The position numbers were made by a program, and so were the translations under genes. A stretch of 64,000 bases of DNA. It comes from Blepharisma japonicum (lineage: Eukaryota > Ciliophora > Heterotrichea > Heterotrichida > Blepharismidae). This document shows positions 33,865 through 47,210 of the stretch, in pieces (the first letter of the stretch is position 1; each line of letters starts with the position of its first letter). A model generated the notes under the pieces. It did not search any database. It had not been told where the DNA came from and saw only the letters and a program-made list of their open reading frames with translations. The stretch lies in contig CATKHK010000022.1 in assembly GCA_949751835.1 (NCBI GenBank), positions 434,001-498,000 of the forward strand, read 5' to 3'.

Positions 33865-36800
33865 ATGCCACACCGCTCTATTTATCGTCCACAGGATCTT
33901 AAATTACAGATCATCAAAGAGTGAATAAAAGAAGCTTATTTCAAATTCGAGACCAATACAAACTATGCTTCTTTAAAAGAAAATCTATCTTCGCTTCAGC
34001 ATCTCATCTTAGAGCACTCTTCTTTTCAAGAAACACTTCTTGATGAAGCAATATCTCTTACAGAAAACTTAGGCGACACTCCTCGATTTTTATCTGCAAA
34101 CCTTTTGCAAACTCAAAAAGGAATGGAATTTGATCAAAATTCAAATAATCTATTTGAAAATTGCACACTTCTAATAGCTTCACTATCAGAAGATATTAAC
34201 AATTTAATAGATAGAGAACACAAAATCATTGAATACTACAGAGCTTTTGCAGAAAAAACTCAAATGGGGGAAACAGTGAGAAAATCAATTGAAGATCAAG
34301 CTGAAAACTTGTGGCAGTCCCCAGATAAAGCAATGGAAACGAGCAGAAGCAAAGAAAATGAATGGCTAAAACAAAGGGTTCTTGAATTAGAAAATGAATT
34401 AAAAGAAACGAATTTAATTATTGATGAAATGATTGAGGAAAAAGCTGTATTAAAACAGCAGCTTGAAAAACCAAAAATAAAAGAAGAATTCATTTGCAAA
34501 AAGTGTTCAGATTTAATTGATGAAGTCGATGACTTGAAACTGGAAATTGAAAGCAACAGAAAACAGATTAAGTCATTGAAGGTAGAGCTTTTAGACTCTG
34601 AAAGAGAATTAGAAAAAATATATAAAGAAGATTCTCATAAAGCATCAAAAGGTATTTTTAATGAGGAAATCCTTAAAGAAGTTAGGCAAAAAGATGCAAT
34701 AATACAAAACTTAACAGAAAAACTGAAAGAGAGCGAAATTTCAAAAAATTCTTTGCAAAAAGATGTTGATAACTTAAGAGACCTTATAGAGCAGCAAGAA
34801 GGGAGTTTTTCTGATTTGTTACGCCAAGCAAGAAATGAAGAAGAAAAAACTAAAATTTTAGAAGAAAATATATCAGCGAATTTAGAAGAATTAAGAATGA
34901 AAACCAGTCACTTGGAAAAAGCACAGAAAATGATTATTAAGCTAAAGGATGAATTGGATAGAATGATCGAAGAGCTGCAAAATGCAGAGTCAAAAGTAGA
35001 AAAATTGCAAAATTCTGTACAGGAACTTGAAGAAGAAAACGTTCAGTTAGCTAATCATGTAGAAGAACTAAAAGCAGCTGAGTCAAAAATGCAAGATATT
35101 ACAATACAAAATAATATAGAGAGCTTAAAAGAAGTCCATTGGAGTGAGCAGCAAAAATTGAAACGAAAAATCGTGCAATTAAAAGAAGAAAAAGCAGGAT
35201 TGGAATCTGCTCTTGAAGAGCTTGAAATCAAACTTAAAGAAATAGAGAAATTCAGTCTAAAACATGCTGAAATTTTTAATGAGAATTGCCAAATAATCCA
35301 AGAGCTAGAAAGCACAATTAAGGAAAAAGATCAGATTATTAAAAATTTAAAGGAAGACAATCAAGCAAGAGATTCTGAACTTTTGGCTCTAAAGCACCAT
35401 GCAAAAAATGTTTTAGCACATTTATTACCTAAGGAAGAAGCCGAAGAAGAAAAAATTGAAGAAGATATAAAGTCTCAGATGGTTTACAAAAGACCAAGCA
35501 AAATCAGACACACCAGAGCTGTATCTATGGAAAATATTGAAATAAATAACAGTGTTTTAGAAAGTAATTTTAAAGAAGAGAGCAAAAAAGAAGAAAAAGC
35601 CAAATTAAGTGAAATGAATCTAAGAGAAGAATTAGATAGGGCTTTTTATAGAGAAAAGAAATTAAAAGAGGTTCTGCTGAGTTTTGTGGAAAAAGAAGCA
35701 GAAAACATTAAAAGCTCAGTATTGGTTACAGCTGATAAAGGAGATAGCATAAGAGCTGAAATCGAAAATTGGGTGATGAGATGTGAAGAATTAAAGCAAA
35801 AGCTCTCAGAATCAGAAGAAACTGTAGCAATTTTAATGGATATTATCAAAGATTATCAAAGAACAATTACTGCAAAAGAAAAACTGCTTATTAGCCAAAT
35901 ATCAAATGAAAGAGAAATCCAAATAAACCTTCAGTCACATCTTGATTTTTTACAAGAAGAAATAAAGCTCCTTCACAGTATAATAATTGATGAAATAATC
36001 CCAGCCTCTGAGAAAACCTTTTCTTCTGCTTTATCTTCTGCACACATGAAGCTTTCTTCTTTAAAAAATTATTTACGAGCCCATTCTCTTGATCCTTCTT
36101 ATATTCGCCATTCAAGTTTGCAAGTGATTCAGCTCAAAAAAGACCTAGAAGATGCTAGAAATGATATTTTTGAGATCTATCATGTGTTTTTCTCAAATTT
36201 TAAAGGCTCGGCCATTTCAAGCTTAAACGGCACAAGAGAAATTTTGGGTGAAAAGTTAAATAAAACTGAAGAAATCACGAATATGCCAATTGAAACTTCC
36301 GAGTTAAAGAGAGAAATAATTACAAAAATTAGAGGGCTGAAGGAAGAAGAAGAAAAAAATGGAGAACTTAATCAAGATATAGGAAACTTGCATGAAAAAT
36401 TAAGAGTTTTGAAGGATAGCATGGGTGAAAGAGAAAAATTGTGAAACAAAGAGGTGCTCAGGCTCCAAGAGCAAATAAGGCAAATAAAAGAAATTGCATC
36501 TGAAGACAACAGTGAGAAAATCAAGCTTCAAAACCAATTAGAAGAAGAATTGAATTACTATAAAAATCAAGTTGCAGAGCTAAATTCTTATATATATAAA
36601 TTGAAAGATAAGAATGAAATTATCCAGCAGCTGAAGATGAAAGACATGAAAATTCAAGACCTAGAAAATGAGCTGCAGAACTGTTCAGTAACACTCACCA
36701 ATCAGAAAAAAGAAATTGAAATGCTGAACACCTATTCTAAGCCTGAAAAAGAGGGTTCTAATACCAATAGGTCCTTTAATGAATTTCTTCCTCCAAAACC

Positions 36801-37614
36801 CCAAAATTTTCACCAACGATCCCTCAGCAATCACTCAAGAAGAGATCTAGAAAATGTGGATAATTCTCAATCAAATAATTACAATAAACAAATTTATGAG
36901 CTTCAAGACAAAATCGCTCAGCTTGAGCAAAAATTATCAAATGAGAATTCAAATGTCTTGCTGCAAGAACTAGAAAAAATAAAGAAAAAGAAAGAGACTG
37001 ATAAAATAAGTTTCCAGAAAAGGGTCAAAGAATTCGAATTGATTTTGCGCTACTTGGAAGAAAGAATAAATAATATTACTACTCATGAAGAGAGTGGGAA
37101 ATCAATTAAAATGAATTCACTGATCGAGCAACTTTCAGCCAAAAATCCGACATTTTGTTCATGAATTAATATGGTATGCTCGAAATTAGAAAACTATGCG
37201 ATTTCATCAGAAAACCAAATGAAAAGAGAATTTAATTTTTATTTGGAAGCTTCGAAAATATTATCCAAAATTTCATCCATGGACTATGTCTCTTCTCAAT
37301 TTCATGCTATAACGCAGGATCTTGTAGAATCTGGAATTTTAAACTTAGACTCGATTTCCGCTAAATTTTTGTCAGGGCTGAGAGGATGCTTATTAGCTGT
37401 TAAGCCTATAAATAGTCAAGAAATCATTGAAAAAATCAATTCGCTGTATGACTTGATAAATGGTGAAGATAGACACATTAGCGAAGTATACGAAAAAATT
37501 GCAAATGAAAAAGAAAATCAAGAGGTGAATGAAATTTATAATTATTCAGCAAATGCGCTGAGAAGAATAATGCAAGAAGCTAGCGCGATTGTTAATATAT
37601 TATCGCAAATTTAA
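33865..37614 (+). CDS. Long coiled-coil protein (1249 aa)
   Basis: One frame in which three TGA are Trp (including 36442-36444 and 37162-37164). Residues about 85-930 and 870-1110 are almost continuous heptad-rich Glu/Lys/Leu sequence (such as QRVLELENELKET, LRDLIEQQEG), a two-stranded coiled coil with breaks near 450-490 (Pro, basic) and 955-1000 (Pro/Asn/Ser). A CxxC pair (FICKKCSDL, about 210) stands alone. It could be centriolar, basal-body or cortical, like many large ciliate coiled-coil proteins, but I cannot assign a family. Start ATG 33865 is the first in frame. Confidence 0.85.
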
Positions 37615-37985
37615 ATAGTAATAATAATATACCCTTCCCTTGTAATAAGAACTTCTCCTTACATTAAATTTCAAAGACACAATCGCTATCCAGAAAATCT
37701 TCTTTGTCTATCAACGAAAAGGCGATCTATTCATATCAGGCTAAAGCACTCTTTTTTTGTTATCTTGCCTTATCACCACAAATTTATTTTTATTCAATAT
37801 TCGATTAATAAAGCTAATTCTCCACAGTCAAGCCTTTCTTTAATTACTCTAGCTATTAAGGTGCTTAATTAACCAAATATAATAAATCAGTCTTAACTCT
37901 CTACACATAGCAGGTCAAGTTTCGTTCATCACAGATAATCCATATCCATATTTATTATCCCTTTCTAAAATGCTTATCTTATTAT
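37615..37985. other. Intergenic, convergent
   Basis: About 370 nt between convergent stops. The plus strand is pyrimidine-rich (runs of C and T), unlike the other spacers. No coding frame found on either strand. Confidence 0.45.
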
Positions 37986-39590
37986 CTATCCTAATAAAGG
38001 TTTTCTTAGCGCTTTCTCATGCTCACTTGCAACCCATGTGAACCTTATTTCATTGTCCATTGGCTCATTTACTTCATACCCAGTTCCATATGACCCTTGC
38101 TTATCCGAATTGCAGCACATTTCTTTCCAGTTCTTGAATACGCTTTTTCTGTCTACCATTGAATCTGAATCCGACCTATCAAGTGTCAGCGCAATTCTCG
38201 CTGATCTTGAATATCTCTCATTGGTTGTTGTATTCGTCCAGAAATTTCTGGTCTGCACTGTAAATAACAGTAATACAGGAGCGATAAAGCCGAAAGAAAT
38301 TAGAAATAAAAATACGCATATGATTTGCTGCGCAATTTCTGGAATTTCTATGATAAAGTAATAGTCGGAGTAAAAAAATGCTAAAGCATCAAAAATGGCG
38401 TTGGAAATAAGGACTAAAAGAGTCATGATAAGGAACAAATAAAAAAGGCCCAAGTTGCGGGCTCCAATGCAATTATTGATCCAAGGGCAGTGATGGTCGA
38501 ATTTCTCCACACAAGTATCACAGGTTTGGCAGTGTCTTGATCTTGGAGGCCTCTTAATTATGCATTCAGGACAAATTTGAATACTATCATATTCCTCACA
38601 GAGAGATAGCAGCGTGTTTTTTCTATTGTTCTTCAAATATCCAGGGTCTTTATTGCAAATAATCAGTAAAAACACTAATTCTATTGCAGATATCGCGATA
38701 TAGTAGCTGCTTCTGTAAATAAAGAGAATGTTCCCTGCAATTCCAAGTATCAAAAGTGCCACAAACAAAGCCAAAAGACCTCTTTTGTATCTAACTGGCC
38801 GCTGAGGAGGTTTAATTCCACAAAGTGACCAGAGCCCAGGTTCATTAAGCAAAGAAATAATTGTCCCATGATTAAGTTCCTTTGCAATCATCATCGGAGT
38901 TTGGCCTCTTTTGTCTTTGGTTTCGGTGCTTGCTCCTTTTAGTAGTAAATTCCTGACACATCGAGCATTTCCAGAAATAGTTGCCAAATGAAGTGGAGTT
39001 TGCCCTTCATCATCAACTGCGTTCACTTCTACAGGTCAGGACAGCAGAACTGACATTGCGACTTCACATCCCTGATTAGCAGCTATATGCAGAGGTGAAG
39101 CTCCTTTTTTGTCCTTCAAGTTATAAGTGATCCCCATGCTTTCAAACAAGGCCAGCATATTCATTTGGTCACCTTGCGCTGCGATATGCATGATATTTAG
39201 CCCTTGATTTGTCACTGTTTTCGGGTTTGCCCCTAACTTCAGAAGTAATTTTGCTAATTTCTACGTAATTTTTACCATATTTCCTCTAAATGCTGCCAAT
39301 TGAATACAAGTAAACCCTTCAGTTGAGGGCTGATTAATTCAGCTTTTGATAATGGTATCTGACTGGTCTGGGAAAAACTCCTGCACGTATCTTATCAAGA
39401 ATTTTACTAGAGAGGTCATGCTGTTAAGTGCGCAAATGTGAAGCGCAGTATACCCATCTTTTCCTATATGTATTGCAGGGTTTGTAGCATTTTCTTTCAT
39501 ATAAGCGTATAAGTCAGCTACCTGGATATTCCCATGGGTTAGGTCATTTATTCGACTGATGAAGGGGTTTTGATTTTCTGAGGAATCCAT
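37986..39590 (-). CDS. Ankyrin-repeat DHHC palmitoyltransferase (529 aa)
   Basis: HIP14/ZDHHC17-type layout. ATG 39590; a 15-nt intron (39261-39275) removes a TAG inside the ankyrin region. About six ankyrin repeats (about 35-245), for example [46 protein letters not shown] and [14 protein letters not shown], then two TM helices, the cysteine-rich domain with [15 protein letters not shown] and [14 protein letters not shown], two further TM helices and the TTxE motif (NTTTNERYS). The cytoplasmic tail is polar. Ankyrin repeats usually select substrates. Stop is TAG. Confidence 0.94.
39261..39275 (-). other. 15-nt intron in the ankyrin-DHHC gene
   Basis: Minus-strand gtaaaaattacgtag, between FRGNM and KLAKLLLK; it lies between codons. 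Confidence 0.93.
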
Positions 39591-39643
39591 GATATTTATT
39601 TTTAATTGATTAACTATATCATACTATTGAGCCATTTGGCTTG

Positions 39644-40669
39644 CTAACTAGTCTTTAAATAAAGACACGTTTGGACGCCATAATGATCGCTGAGCCGGGT
39701 AAATGGTTTATTAGAAATGTAAAACGGCTCTATATAAGTATCACTAACACTGTAGTCAAATGCCTATGTAACTATTACGCTTGATTCTAGGTTCATAGCG
39801 AAAATGTAGTCGAGTGATAAGTCTTTTGAAGCTTCATCTATATGGGATAGGACAGTTTCTTCAGGCTCTCCATTTGGAAGGACTTTGCCGAAGGTGGTAG
39901 GGGAAAATCCATATTTACTTCTGATCAGATCTTTAAAGTTGCAAGAAGAATTGCCTGAAAAGATAGATATCATGTGATCGTAGTCATCTTGGCACTCAAC
40001 TGTTGGGAAAACTGGGTCTTTCAGCTTTTCTCGGCCATCCACGTTCATATCACCTAGAACCAAAACTAAGTCTTTGCTATCCTGGGTCTTCATGTCTATA
40101 AAGCTTTTCATGACTTTTAACTGGCTTCTCCTTATGTTTCTATAATACTGAAACAGTTTTACGTCGTCTGTGTGGTATGATGCTTGTGTGTGGGTAGAAA
40201 AAACATGAGCAGTTTCTCCAGAAATAGAGATTTTACAGTATATAACACCTTTAAAGGTAAATAAATCTGGCCCCATCCCATTATAAAATCCTTGGAAGTC
40301 TTGCTCAATAATAGGAAATCTACTAAGAACTAATAATCCTCCATCAGTAATTTGGTTTGACCAAAATCCGGGAGCAGGGGACTGAGAAAAGTAAAATCCA
40401 GCCTTAACAGCACTCTTTATCAGTCGATTCCTTCTTCTGGTTAAAGTCCCGAAGACTTCTTGTAAACATATAAGGTCATAGCTTTCCAGGGTCTCATTTA
40501 TGAAGTAAGTCAGCCTATCTTCTTTGTAGTCACTTTTGTTGTTTTTAATCAAAGGAGGCCGAAGAAATAAATTTAAGGTTAAAACTCGAATTTTTTTAGG
40601 GGGGTAGGCCGTATCAGTTGTACTTTCACTCAAGGGTGACAGGAGCTGGATTCCATAGGTGCTTTCCAT
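39644..40669 (-). CDS. Endonuclease/exonuclease/phosphatase family, sphingomyelinase-like (336 aa)
   Basis: Metal-dependent phosphodiesterase fold. Motifs: RVLTLNLF (Asn), ICLQEVF (Glu), FSTHTQASYH, VLVLGDMNVDG (catalytic Asp/Asn), SLDYIFA and, after a 15-nt intron (39764-39778), LSDHYGV with the catalytic His. The intron must be removed for the SDH motif to be present. By arrangement it resembles neutral sphingomyelinase-type enzymes rather than DNA repair nucleases, but lipid specificity is inferred. No TM helix or signal peptide is seen, so it may be cytosolic. Stop is TAG. Confidence 0.88.
39764..39778 (-). other. 15-nt intron in the EEP-family gene
   Basis: Minus-strand gtaatagttacatag, just before the exon with the catalytic SDHYG. 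Confidence 0.93.
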
Positions 40670-41104
40670 CTTTATAAGTTATCAATTTCTTCAAGTGTGA
40701 TTTGGCTGATCATAGTAGGAATTTAGATAGATCTAGAGAAAAGGATCTGAAGTCAAAAATACTTTTAGAAATATTTGCTTAATATATAATTTGGCAATGT
40801 TTATGCGTATTTAAATTGGTTTCTGATGCCTTAATACATGAGAGTATTATACTGAATCTAATTTTCTATAAGGCTTAATTAAAATTATAATTAAACCAAT
40901 TCATAACTAGTGAAGCTTTATACATAAGTTTACATTTTATCTATATTATTTCGACATCCTTGTAGCACATATATTTATCTCAAATAAATCTTTTTATCTT
41001 TTTCATGATAAAACTAATTCAAATTGCGTTTTGCTCTAAAAATCTAACAGCTTTTATTTATTTCATATATCTATCAAAGGCTATAATAAATAGGCATAGA
41101 AAAA
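40670..41104. other. Intergenic, divergent promoters
   Basis: About 435 nt, AT-rich. The ATG-led frame at 41005-41220 is in another frame of the WDR17 5' end and is not protein-like. Confidence 0.5.
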
Positions 41105-44100
41105 ATGTTGCGACAGATTCGTCTATGTCCATCTGGCTGCCAATACTGAAACAAAGCAATCATCGCTCGAGGAGGAAAGTTTTTAGCGTATTGCTCAACG
41201 CTTGCAATTTATTTAGTTGATCTTGATACTTTTAGCATATACAAAATCATATCAGCTCATGAACAAACAATTTCATGCATTTCTTGGAATAATTTAGACC
41301 CTTCTAAATTGGCATCTGTATCCACTGATAATTCTTTTTATCTTTGGAATGTCAACCAAGATTCACCGATCGTAAGTATGCTCCTGACGAATTTGGTTTT
41401 GATGATGGAATTCAATCCATTCAAAGAAGATGAAATCCTATTTTTACATGAAAATGGAGACGTCAAGATCATGAATACAGCAACTGGCACTTTGACTAGA
41501 AAAGCTAACTACGCTGGAGTAAGGCCTAGCATTTTGAGATTCCACCCAAGCATTAATGGACAATTTGCACTTGGCTGCATTGAAGGAGTCGCTTTGAGTT
41601 GTGTAATGAAAAATGACAATGTAAAAAGACTTGAAATGCCAAAGCAGCCATCTGCTACAGAAGACTTGCAATGGGATCCATTGTCAGATAAGTACCTTTT
41701 AGTTGCTTTTAAGGATGGAAGTATGGTACTTTTTGATGCTGAAGAGCAGTCAATTCTGCAGACATTTGACAGACAAGGAGCAGGTATCAGAAGCATCGCT
41801 TGGAACAAAGCAGCACCTGGAGAATTTTTCACGGCAACTGATAAAATTGCTGCCTTAAAACTTTGGAATGTTTCTAAAAAGGCTCCAGTTGACACTATTA
41901 AAATTGGCAATTCTGGTGTGAGGCAAATCAATTATTTGCATGATCGAGCTTCTCTGATCTGCAGCTTCAAAAGTGGAAGTGTTGGGGTTTTTTCAATTGT
42001 GAGGAAGAAATTGGAATTCCAGACTGAGTCAGGTCATGCAGAAACTATTTTTGATGTCAGAATTAATCCACAAGATAAAAATTTATTAGCAACTGGGTCA
42101 TATGACGGTAGCATTAAAATCTGGGATATGAGAAATATGAAAAATATCGAAACTTTATATTCAGATGCTTTAGAGTTTGGCAAATTCAAAGGAGTTATGC
42201 AAACTAAAAGTGTTATTTATGGGATAGCATGGGGTCCAGGTACTTTAATAGCTGGCTGCACAGCTAAAGGTGACGTTCTTTTATTTGACTACGCTAAGCC
42301 AGTTCTTATTCATCGTTTTAAGCCCACAATCGAAGCTCCAATCTTCAGAATTGACTGGAATCCTTTAGACCAAAGTTTATTGGCAGTTGGAACTTCAGAC
42401 AACTTCTTAGTAGTTCTCAAGCTTGATGGACAACAACTATCAACACTCAAAACAGTTCGCCATCCACATACAGTTTATGGCGTTTCATGGCATCCTCACA
42501 ATGAAAATATGATTGCAACCGCGTGTCAAGATTCCCGTGTCCGTGTCTATACGTTTAGTCAGTCAGCTCCTGACCAATGTGTTGAGTTAAGAGGCCATCA
42601 GGCTAAGGTCTTCAATATTTGCTGGAATCCAACCTTTGACAATATATTAGCTAGTAGCTCAGACGATAGGACAATTGGTGTGTGGGACATTTCATCAGGA
42701 ACTTTATTGAAAAGGCTAGAAGGTCATACTCATAATACCAGGGCACTTGTGTGGAACACTGAAATTCCGTGGATGCTTATTACAGGCGCTTGGGATAGTT
42801 TATTGAAGGTCTGGGATATAAGGACTGGGGCTTGCATGTACACTGCTAATGAGCATCATGCTGATATTTATGGACTTTGCTCACATCCGTCCAGGCCTTT
42901 CCTCTTTGTTTCTGCTTCTCGTGACACTTCAATTCGATTTTGGTCTTTGGAAGATTTCATGTCTCAGCTCGAGCTTAAAGCAATAATTAACCAAGATTGG
43001 ACAGGATTAATGGGAGCTCCTTCTCTAGATCCTGCATCCCCAGTTATTCTTTCAGGTAAAGGAAGCCGTGATGTACTCCAGAAGCTTCGTGACTGCAATG
43101 AAATAGAAAGATATCAAGCAATTGTTGCATTTTTCCGATACAGATCAGGAGAAGAAGATTTCTTTGATATGCTGAATTACATTTTTAACAGCAAGGGCTG
43201 CAATCCAAATAATCAGATTTTACCAATCGAAGCTTTATGCACAGCTAAAAAGACTCGTGCTGATGATCTTGAGCAAGCTTCTGGGATGGCTTATCTTGGC
43301 AGTGCTTTAGCTAAAAAGGAAGACCGTCTAATTGAAGCTGCCAAAATTCACTTAAAGCTGGGAAATCTGCAAAAGTACTGCGAGCTGATGATAAAACTAG
43401 GAAAATGGGAAAGAGCACTTGCATTTGCCCCTGGGTTCTGCATGGATTATTGGCAAAATGTTGCCCAAAGATATGCACAAAATTTGTCAGTCAATGAAAA
43501 AGAAGATGCTTCAGCAGTTTACTTGGCATGTGGAAAAGTAGATAAAGCAATCACTTTCTTCCAGAAAAGAAAAGACCATAGCGATGCTTTATTGGTGGCG
43601 AGTAGCAAAAGTACTGGTATTTTTGGAAGCATTCCTGCGGAAGGGCCGCGACCAACTGGAGTAGGCGAAAAAGATGTGACGACGCTGCAGACAATTACTT
43701 CAAATTTAGCAGAAGATTTCTTTAATAGTTGTGAGCCAGTTTTATCAGCAGCCTCTCACATTTCTTTGCAAGATTCTGAAGGAGCTTTAACTAAACTGCT
43801 CAGGTCCCACGAATTGACTTATGCATATATTTTAGCCAAATTATATGCCCTCCCTCAGAGAGAAATTTTGTTTATGCTGGCCAAAAAGGTTGAAAAATAC
43901 CAGGACTGGGATTTATTAATGAAATTACTTGAAGGAGAAAATGAGCTAAAAGAGCTGTTTTCTGCGAGACTTCCTGAAAATCTTTTAGGAGAGTTCGGCT
44001 TTGAGCGGCCTGATTTTTACTGTGCAAAAGGAGACAGAGCGCTCTCTGAAGGAAAACTGAAGGAAGCCATTAAGTATCTAATTATTGGTAGAAACGCTCC

Positions 44101-44740
44101 AAAAGCTTGTTTAGTCACAGTTGGAATGTTCAAAGAATACATTTCAGCGAATCAAAATCTTTCTGAGCTTTTCGAGATCATGGAGTATTTTGCATTCATA
44201 AACCTTGATCCAGTCCCTATCAAAGTCAAAGCAGAAATTTTAGCTGTTGGATCAATTCTTGGTGCAATGCAAAGCATGTGGAAAGGATACACCTTAACCC
44301 ACATCTTAGCCATCACCTATGCAAATCTCTGCAGACATCAAGGCTTAGACATGCCTCTTTCATCAGCATTTAACATCTATATATCCGCTATCATCGAAAC
44401 CAAACAAAACCCAGCTGGCGCCAAAGACTACATTCAGTCACTCCTTCCCTCCTTAAACCCAAGTGATGTAGAGCCTATGGGAAATATTTTATCTCAGCTC
44501 GACAAAGCAGCTGATGGCCAGCCAAGTCTTGTGAAAAACCAAATCAAACTAATCGGTAGCAACCTCCCAGCTAACAACTTAAATGCTGTACTTCCAGTTT
44601 CCATTTTTACTAGAAAAATTATTCAAGGGCCTTCCTACATTTTTGGAAAGGCCGCTTTAGGCTTAGACGAAGCTCTGATGTGGGCCAAGGTGAATCCATT
44701 TTCTCCTATGAATGATGGATCAATAATTAATCCTTATTAA
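41105..44740 (+). CDS. WDR17: WD40/TPR-like protein WDR17 (1211 aa)
   Basis: Starts MLRQIRLCPSGCQYWNKAII from ATG 41105, the N-terminal pattern of WDR17 (QxxLxPxGCQxWN). About twelve WD40 blades follow (for example NLLATGSYDGSIKIWDMRN, ENMIATACQDSRVRVYTF, WMLITGAWDSLLKVWDIRTG, SRDTSIRFWSLED), to about residue 625. After that comes a helical solenoid with ERLIEAAKIHLKLGNLQKYCELMIKLGKWERAL broken as LGNLQKYCELMIKLGKW, as in WDR17 and intraflagellar-transport-type proteins. Length is comparable with animal homologues. Single exon with Trp encoded by TGG and by TGA. Cellular role is poorly known. Confidence 0.93.
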
Positions 44741-44823
44741 AATTTCACTTGGCCGAAGGATTCAAATGGAATGTTTATTATTTAAATTTTAAGTTACAAG
44801 CTGTAAATTGCTTTGCAGCTAAC

Positions 44824-45264
44824 CTACAATTCCATCTCATTGCAGTTGTCTGGGACCTCGCATGCTTCGAGATCTGACTCAAAAATGCCTTTGATAGCTT
44901 CTTCTCCGAGGACAAATTTGTTGTTAAACTTATCAATTTGATAAGAAAATCTTGGACATAAATCTGTAACACAGTTTAGGTTGTTTAGGCAGTCTTTTAA
45001 GGTGTGCTCAAGAGACATGCTATTTCGACTGCTCCGTGACTCTTGGGAATACATAAGCTCGTCTAGGTCCTTAGATGCAGATGCGCTGTCATTCAAACAA
45101 TTGAAATTCCAACTATTAATTATGTCATTTGGGATGTGTGATAAATTTAGTGTGTCAATGCAGTCAGAAATCCTGCGCTCTTCTTTTATTTCTGGATCAA
45201 ATCCTAATGGTTTGACTTGATTGTGTGTTTCTTTTTGCTGCTCTTTCGCTTGAATTGCTCCCAT
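44824..45264 (-). CDS. Small acidic orphan protein, possibly myristoylated (146 aa)
   Basis: Not recognised. ATG 45264 to TAG 44824-44826, single exon. The N-terminus MGAIQAKEQQKE allows N-myristoylation at Gly2, though this is a weak motif. The protein is acidic, Asn/Ser-rich and has repeated LN and CxxxLN patterns (CIDTLNLSHI, CLNNLNCVTDLC) but no membrane segment or known domain. It lies between the WDR17 stop and the Miro stop, near to both. Confidence 0.65.
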   Translation of the reverse strand: MGAIQAKEQQKETHNQVKPLGFDPEIKEERRISDCIDTLNLSHIPNDIINSWNFNCLNDSASASKDLDELMYSQESRSSRNSMSLEHTLKDCLNNLNCVTDLCPRFSYQIDKFNNKFVLGEEAIKGIFESDLEACEVPDNCNEMEL

Positions 45265-45358
45265 TTTATTGGTATTACAATTGCGAAATAAAACAGCATC
45301 AGCAATATTTTAGTCAAAATAATTTTATTTTACCGAAATCTCCCACACAAAGATCTAT

Positions 45359-47176
45359 TTAAAACTTCAAAATATTATTCTGGATTAGCCTTTTGCCAAT
45401 AAAAACAGCACTAGTAGCAAATCCCATTCCTAGTAAGAACCAAAACGCTACACTTGAAGATTCTCCAGAACTGCTACCTCCTCCATCTCTTCTTAAGCTT
45501 CCTTTATAGGGGTACTGTGCTGTATCTTTTATCTGCTTGAACAATAAATCTGGCACCTTTTTAGAAAAATTCACTTGAGCATATTCTCTTAACCCAAGCT
45601 CTAACGAAAAAGCGTAGACATTTTCGTGATCTTGGTTTTCTTTTTTATTCAAAATTAGCAGTCTTGGCATTTTTTGAGGTAAAAGGGTCAAAACTCTTTC
45701 TTTTAAGAAATTAATTGAGCCTAGACTTCCATCAAAAATGATGCATGCGACATCACATTCTTCAAGAGTGTTTAAATCAGGGTCTCTGCACAAGAGTAAG
45801 TAAGTATTATCTGAAAACACATCTCCAGGATCAACTGCTCCGCAAACAACGCTCGGGACATGATCTCTTATATTTTTGCCGAGGAAACTCCTCATTAAAG
45901 AATTTTGTGCTTCTATATCATCACCAAGCAAATTAACCTTGAACACTTTTCTATCAGACTCTTTATTGAAATTTCTTATAGGAGTGATTATATAGGCAGT
46001 TTGGAACTTATTTGGATATCCTATCATCAGTAAAGTTTTTACTGTTTCTGATGGTTTTGTATAAATCAAAAAAGTCCATAGTGAAAGTCAGCTAGAAATT
46101 GATAATTCTCTATCAGAAGTTGTAGAAACAAAATGAATATAATCATCCCAAGATTTAAAATTCCCACTTTCCCAAGGCGGGGTCATTATTGTTGAAAAAA
46201 TTTCAAAGATTCCTTCTCTTGTTAATAAAGAATCTACTGAGTATTGTTTGAAAATGTCTACTAAAAATTGAATTGAATCGTTTGAGAGCTCACATGATTT
46301 TCCTTCTTCAATTTTCAAGTCAATTTTATATTCCAGGTCTAAATTTTCATTAAATCCGAAATGTTTTACCAAAGTCCATGAATTTTTTGTTTTTAGCTTT
46401 TTTATCAGAAGCTCTTGTAGCTTTACGAAACCTTCAAATTTTACACCTTTTTCGTCAATTCCGTCTGAGCATATATTAGAAATCATTGAAAATAAATCAG
46501 CTGTGTCCTTGAGTGATAAATTTTGCCCATAAACTGCTTTATTTAATCCTTGGATTTCTAATACATTAAGTCTAAAGTCTCTGTCTCTATCAGATTTTCT
46601 AAAAATCAGCTTCAAAATCCTGATAAAGTTTTCACTTAAACAGTTTTGTATAGTATTAAACAAAGGAGAAGCAGGATACAAAATGACTTGCTGAGTGATT
46701 TGAAATAGTTTTGATATACTTACATAAGACTTCGCTGAAGTCTCCATCTGAATATAGCATTCAGGAAATCTTGCCCTGATTTCTTCTGATATCACTTCTT
46801 TGTTTTCTATTAGACTTGTCATATCATTTTTATTTCCAACAAGAATGCTGGGGTTCTTTGAGTTCTCATATATTAAAGGCAGCCAAAAACTAACAGCTCG
46901 TTGGAAAGTTTGTGGTCTGGAAACGTCATAAACCAGCACAATGCCATCTGCTTTCTTAATTTCTTGTATCAGTTGATGACTGTTTTCTTGTTCTCTACGA
47001 TAATAAAAATCTATAATAGTTAAGAAAGACTTAGAGTCTGAAAGTTCAGCTGGGATTATTATAGGTGGGTTTGCAGGAGGGACTTCAGTAGGGAAGCTTT
47101 GGGATACAAAAGTGCGGATAATTGAGGTTTTTCCAACTTGTTCATCTCCGAGCACTATGACTCTCAATTTTGACAT
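45359..47176 (-). CDS. Miro-type mitochondrial GTPase (605 aa)
   Basis: Outer-membrane GTPase that links mitochondria to motors. N-terminal Ras-like domain: LGDEQVGKTS (10-18), VLVYDVSRPQT and GNKNDM, with SAKS. The middle (about 180-345) has helical EF-hand-like pairs, of which RDRDFRLNVLE is degenerate. A second GTPase domain (about 370-565) has lost its P-loop: LLGDDIEAQNS has no GK. A TM helix (VAFWFLLGMGFATSAVFIGK, C-terminal tail anchor) follows. One TGA Trp at 46088-46090 joins the halves. Length matches the family. Start ATG 47176. Confidence 0.92.
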
Positions 47177-47210
47177 TAAAATTAGATTGATTCAGATTAC
47201 TTTTAAATAA

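Noticed and set aside
41105-44740. Sec31 (COPII coat) as identity of the large WD40 protein
   Set aside because: The N-terminus RLCPSGCQYWNK and the helical part EAAKIHLKLGNLQKYCELM match WDR17; Sec31 lacks both.
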